DNA of 15,563 nucleotides from Candidatus Woesearchaeota archaeon. Lineage in GTDB: Archaea; Nanobdellota; Nanobdellia; Woesearchaeales; GW2011-AR4. A model generated the notes under the pieces. The model made no database searches. It worked only from the letters and a program-made list of their open reading frames with translations, and was not told the DNA's origin. Positions 12,812 through 15,563 of the stretch are shown here, in pieces; position 1 is the first letter of the stretch; each line of letters starts with the position of its first letter. The stretch lies in contig JAHWGX010000065.1 in the NCBI GenBank assembly GCA_019323655.1, positions 1 to 15,563 of the forward strand, read 5' to 3'. The position numbers and the translations under genes were made by a program.

Positions 12812-13686
12812 ATTATGCCCAATTTCCAAAAAATTTCGGGGAAATAGAAGACGAGTTGTCTAATTATGAAAACTCCAAGGTTGTTATTCTGCCCGTGCCC
12901 TATGAAAAGACCACTACCTATGTTAAAGGCACTGCAAAAGGGCCTGCTGCCATTTTAGAAGCCTCAAGAAACATGGAGCTTTATGACGAGGAGCTGGACA
13001 GGAACATATACCATGTAGGAATATGCACTTTAAATGAACTAAACATCCAGGAAAAACCTGAGCTGATGGTGGATATTGTTAATGAAGGCGTTAGAAGGCT
13101 GATAAGTGAAAATAAGTTCCCGGTTATAATCGGAGGAGAGCATTCAATAACTCCCGGCTGCGTAAAGGCTTTTGCCGAGAGCCATGAGGATTTTTCTGTT
13201 TTGCAGTTGGATGCCCATGCTGACCTGAGGGAGGAATACGACGGAACCAAATTCAGCCACGCATGCGCTACAAAAAGATGCCTGGACATATGCAAAAATA
13301 TCGTTCAGGTGGGGATAAGGAGCCTGGACTATGAAGAGGCTGTTTTTGCAAAGAAAAACAAGCAAGAAATTTTTTGGGCAAAGGACATACTTGGAAATGA
13401 TGACTGGATGCCCCGTGCAGTTTCAAAGCTTTCTAAGAATGTTTACATTACCCTGGACCTGGATGTGCTGGACCATTCCATCATGCCGTCTGTGGGAACT
13501 CCCGAGCCCGGCGGCATGGGCTATTACCAGCTTCTTAAATTCCTGAAGCAGGTTTTTGAAAAAAGAAATGTCATTGGGTTTGACATAGTCGAGCTATGCC
13601 CGAATGATAAGCATATTGGTTCTGACTTTACTGCAGCAAGAATTCTTTATAAGATGATAGGCTACAAATTTGCCAAGGAACTCTAA
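12808..13686 (+). CDS. speB: Agmatinase/arginase-family ureohydrolase
   Basis: 292 residues, a full-length ureohydrolase with a two-Mn site. Metal ligands: His112 (GGEHS), Asp135/His137/Asp139 (LDAHADL) and Asp217/Asp219 (TLDLDVLD). SHACATKR (150-157) and SVGTPEPGGMGYYQL are further signature parts. Agmatinase converts agmatine to putrescine and urea. The family also includes arginase, formiminoglutamase and guanidinobutyrase, which motif reading cannot exclude; archaeal members near speD are usually called agmatinase. The segment after DLDVLD is DHSIMPS where agmatinases often have DPAFAPG. The ATG overlaps the stop of the transferase gene by four bases (ATGA), implying coupled translation. 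With speD nearby it would supply putrescine for spermidine. Confidence 0.92.
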   Translation: MNYAQFPKNFGEIEDELSNYENSKVVILPVPYEKTTTYVKGTAKGPAAILEASRNMELYDEELDRNIYHVGICTLNELNIQEKPELMVDIVNEGVRRLISENKFPVIIGGEHSITPGCVKAFAESHEDFSVLQLDAHADLREEYDGTKFSHACATKRCLDICKNIVQVGIRSLDYEEAVFAKKNKQEIFWAKDILGNDDWMPRAVSKLSKNVYITLDLDVLDHSIMPSVGTPEPGGMGYYQLLKFLKQVFEKRNVIGFDIVELCPNDKHIGSDFTAARILYKMIGYKFAKEL

Positions 13687-13760
13687 CAAAAAATTCGTGC
13701 GGACATAAAAATCATCAAAAAATAAAAATTGCCCAATTAAAAGCATCCAAATCATAAAAA

Positions 13761-13768
13761 TTTATATA
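13761..13768 (+). promoter_or_regulatory. TATA box of the second transferase gene
   Basis: TTTATATA, a near-consensus archaeal TATA box, predicts transcription from about 13790. The leader would hold AGAGGTG (13794-13800), an SD-like site nine bases before the TTG at 13810. Confidence 0.55.
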
Positions 13769-13797
13769 ATAGTTCTGGAATAAGTTCTAATTTAGAG

Positions 13798-14718
13798 GTG
13801 CATAAGGAATTGAAAGTAATTTATGACGTTGTCGAGCATAAAAACCATATAAAAAAAGCAATAAGAAAATACGGTTATTTTGCAGAGCACAACTATTTGC
13901 ATTATCTTTACAACGAGTCTGGTTCAGATAAAAACACTTTTTTTGATTTTGGCAATGATAGAATACTTCTAGCGCAGCAGAATAAGAAAAAAAACACATG
14001 GGAATTCTTTCCTAACGGCATATTATCACCTGAGCCAGAAAGGCTTAGTCTTTTGTTAGGGGCAGTCAATTATGTTTTAAGGGAGAAAAAAGCAAAAAAA
14101 ATTGTAGTTGAAGTTTCAGAGAGTATAAGAAAAGGCATTCTAAACAAGTTTAAGATAAGAAATGGCTTCAAGGCCTGCAAAGCCTACACCCTTTATTGGC
14201 CCGTATATAAGATGGACTCATGGAATCCAAAGCTGAGAGGCAGCAAATGGAAAAAACTGAGGAATGTAAGAAACAGATTCTATAAGAGAAATAGGGTAAG
14301 GGTAAGAGACAGCAAGGGCGTTCCAAAGGAAGAGCTTAAAAGAATTTTGTCTAGGTGGCTGGAAAGAAGAAATGATACTGACAGGGTTAAAAAGAGCTAT
14401 TATCTTAATTTAATTGACAACAATTTTAAAGGTGTTGATATGGCAAAAACACTTTATGTCAACGGCAAAGCCTGCACTCTAACCGCAGGATGGAAAATAC
14501 CTAACAGCAACAATTATTATTCTTCTGTGGGCATAATTGACTATTCCCACCCCGGGCTCGGCGAGGTTGCAAACCTGGATGATCTTAACAGGCTGAAAAG
14601 GGGGGGCTTTGACTATGTGGATTTTGGAGGTTCTGACAAGGTCTTGCTCTATTTTAAAAAGAAATTTAAACCGGAGAAAATTTATAGAACCTACACATTC
14701 TCAATTATAAAGAGATAA
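13798..14718 (+). CDS. Putative acyl/aminoacyltransferase, paralogue of 11906-12811
   Basis: 306 residues. It matches the transferase at 11906 along its length: KYGxxxEHNY near the start, W(K/E)xKLRNxRNxFxKR in the middle (about 168-182), then CxxTAGWKIPNS, YYSxxG, GLGEVANxDDL, DFGxS, FKKKFxPExxYRTYxFxIKR at the end. It probably has the same fold and chemistry with a different acceptor. Two starts are possible. GTG at 13798 gives MHKELKVIYDVV. TTG at 13810 (LKVIYDVV) aligns with the paralogue's first residue and has AGAGGTG nine bases upstream. I keep the longer frame but the TTG start is at least as likely. The stop is followed directly by the ATG of the next gene (TAAATG), so the two are one transcription unit. 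It is separated from speB by 111 bases and its own promoter. Confidence 0.72.
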   Translation: MHKELKVIYDVVEHKNHIKKAIRKYGYFAEHNYLHYLYNESGSDKNTFFDFGNDRILLAQQNKKKNTWEFFPNGILSPEPERLSLLLGAVNYVLREKKAKKIVVEVSESIRKGILNKFKIRNGFKACKAYTLYWPVYKMDSWNPKLRGSKWKKLRNVRNRFYKRNRVRVRDSKGVPKEELKRILSRWLERRNDTDRVKKSYYLNLIDNNFKGVDMAKTLYVNGKACTLTAGWKIPNSNNYYSSVGIIDYSHPGLGEVANLDDLNRLKRGGFDYVDFGGSDKVLLYFKKKFKPEKIYRTYTFSIIKR

Positions 14719-15563
14719 ATGCTGAAATTTAAAACAGTTACAGATAAGGAGGAATGCAGGAGCCTCTGGGAAAAATACACTAAAAAGCAGATTATCTGGG
14801 ACCTATGGGATTTCCGGTTTTGTTTTCATAACAGCAATTTCAGCTTTAATTTTGTTCTTGGGTTGGATGGGGAAAGGGAGTTAGGCATATTGCCGCTGGT
14901 TTTCGATAAAATCAATAAAGTGTACACTTATTTTGGAGACACTTTCCCTGAACAAAACAAATTTCTGCTGGAAGACAAGAGCAACATAAAACATTTTCTT
15001 GAAAAATGCCCTAAAAACACTCAGATATACTACATAGATTCCGAGGAATCAAAGTATTATAAATTTGCAGAGGGGGATAAAAGATATTTTTTAAATCTGG
15101 AAAAATATAACTGCAGTTTTGAAAATTACCTTAAATCATTCAAGAAGAAGCACAGAAAAAATTTAAATTACGATTTGAGGAAATTAAAGGAAAAGGGGTA
15201 TAGCATAAGTTATAATAAGCTAGATGACTTTAAAAGTTTTGTAGGCCTAAACAAAAAAAGGTTTGGAGAAGAGTCTGATTACAATGATGAAACTTTTGTT
15301 GAGGGCATTTACAGGGCGATTAGCACAGCTTTTAAAATGGGCATACTTGATATAGTGAGCATAGAGATAGGAAACAGAGCTGAAGCTGTGGGACTTGGAG
15401 TCTTTTATAACGGAGTTTATTGCGTTTTTGGAATTGGAAGAAATGTCGAGATAAAGAATCTTGGGAAACTGCTGATAGCCGAGCAGATAAAAAGCGCAAT
15501 AGAGCACAAATGCAAAGAAATTGATTTCTTTTCAACAGAGTCTAACTGGAAAGAGCTTTGGAA
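14719..15563 (+). CDS. FemAB/Acetyltransf_6-like transferase, 3' end outside window
   Basis: An open frame of 281 codons runs to the edge without a stop. Residues about 130-165 (CSFENYLKSFKKKHRKNLNYDLRKL) fit the core of BioF2/FemAB-like acetyltransferases (Acetyltransf_6), in which S-x-K-x-R-x-N-L precedes a long helix. Later VSIEIGNRAEAVGLGVFYNGVYCVFGIGRN (about 214-243) and LGKLLIAEQIKSAIEHKCKEIDFFS fit the second GNAT half. Such enzymes add acyl or aminoacyl groups to peptidoglycan, lipids or polysaccharides. The ATG follows the stop of the preceding gene with no gap. The last part, usually about 30-60 residues, lies beyond base 15563. Three transferase-like genes of related fold in a row suggest a surface or lipid modification function. 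The acceptor is unknown. Confidence 0.72.
   Translation, partial: MLKFKTVTDKEECRSLWEKYTKKQIIWDLWDFRFCFHNSNFSFNFVLGLDGERELGILPLVFDKINKVYTYFGDTFPEQNKFLLEDKSNIKHFLEKCPKNTQIYYIDSEESKYYKFAEGDKRYFLNLEKYNCSFENYLKSFKKKHRKNLNYDLRKLKEKGYSISYNKLDDFKSFVGLNKKRFGEESDYNDETFVEGIYRAISTAFKMGILDIVSIEIGNRAEAVGLGVFYNGVYCVFGIGRNVEIKNLGKLLIAEQIKSAIEHKCKEIDFFSTESNWKELW

Noticed and set aside
1..15563. tRNA, rRNA or CRISPR array
   Set aside because: No cloverleaf with a TTC loop motif and no spaced direct repeats of 20-40 bases were found on reading through. The only repeats are the tandem duplications and IS ends listed.

Overview
The window looks like a piece of a small-genome archaeal chromosome, probably a DPANN-type lineage such as Woesearchaeota or Pacearchaeota. 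The lineage is an inference; the domain assignment is firmer. Reasons: GatC and GatA of the archaeal Asp-tRNA(Asn) amidotransferase, a small one-piece pyruvoyl S-adenosylmethionine decarboxylase, an NYN ribonuclease next to a tiny zinc ribbon, tight gene packing, and AT-rich TATA boxes (TTTATATA, TTTAAATA, TTATAAA) whose centres lie about 26-29 bases before several start codons. That spacing is what leaderless archaeal transcripts show. Arg is mostly AGA/AGG.

Region 1 (1-4179) is the most unusual part. Two long genes overlap by ATGA. The first encodes a cytosolic GHKL/Hsp90-like ATPase domain followed by about four membrane segments. The second begins with what looks like a decayed copy of the same GHKL domain that has lost its ATP-binding residues. 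It then crosses the membrane at a Tat-like twin arginine, carries a transglutaminase-like domain with an intact Cys-His-Asp triad, crosses back, and ends with a tail resembling the tail of the first protein. This suggests an ATPase/pseudo-ATPase pair coupled across the membrane to a Cys peptidase or transglutaminase. I know of no named system with this layout. The second gene holds two in-frame tandem duplications, and codon use in the pair differs from the genes around it.

Region 2 (4326-7481) is housekeeping: gatC, a cyclophilin with a lipoprotein signal, and gatA, followed by a convergent endonuclease IV-family gene. gatB is not in the window.

Region 3 (7645-8831) is a complete IS5-family insertion sequence. 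It has 11-bp perfect terminal inverted repeats, a 9-bp target duplication and an intact DDE transposase. Its 3' non-coding part can fold into a three-way-junction RNA that competes with a terminator-like hairpin. It sits 6 bases from the TATA box of the next gene.

Region 4 (8877-11358) holds a 50-residue zinc ribbon protein, an NYN/LabA-type nuclease, two unrecognised highly charged proteins, and a DUF1461-type membrane protein.

Region 5 (11410-15563) is a polyamine neighbourhood. It contains speD, then a putative acyl/aminoacyltransferase overlapping speB (agmatinase/arginase family), then a paralogue of that transferase, then a FemAB-like transferase cut by the window edge. SpeD and SpeB can serve putrescine/spermidine synthesis. 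The three transferase-like genes hint at modification of a lipid, a polyamine or a surface molecule, but the substrate cannot be read from sequence. No tRNA, rRNA or CRISPR array is visible. No gene-free stretch exceeds 300 bases.
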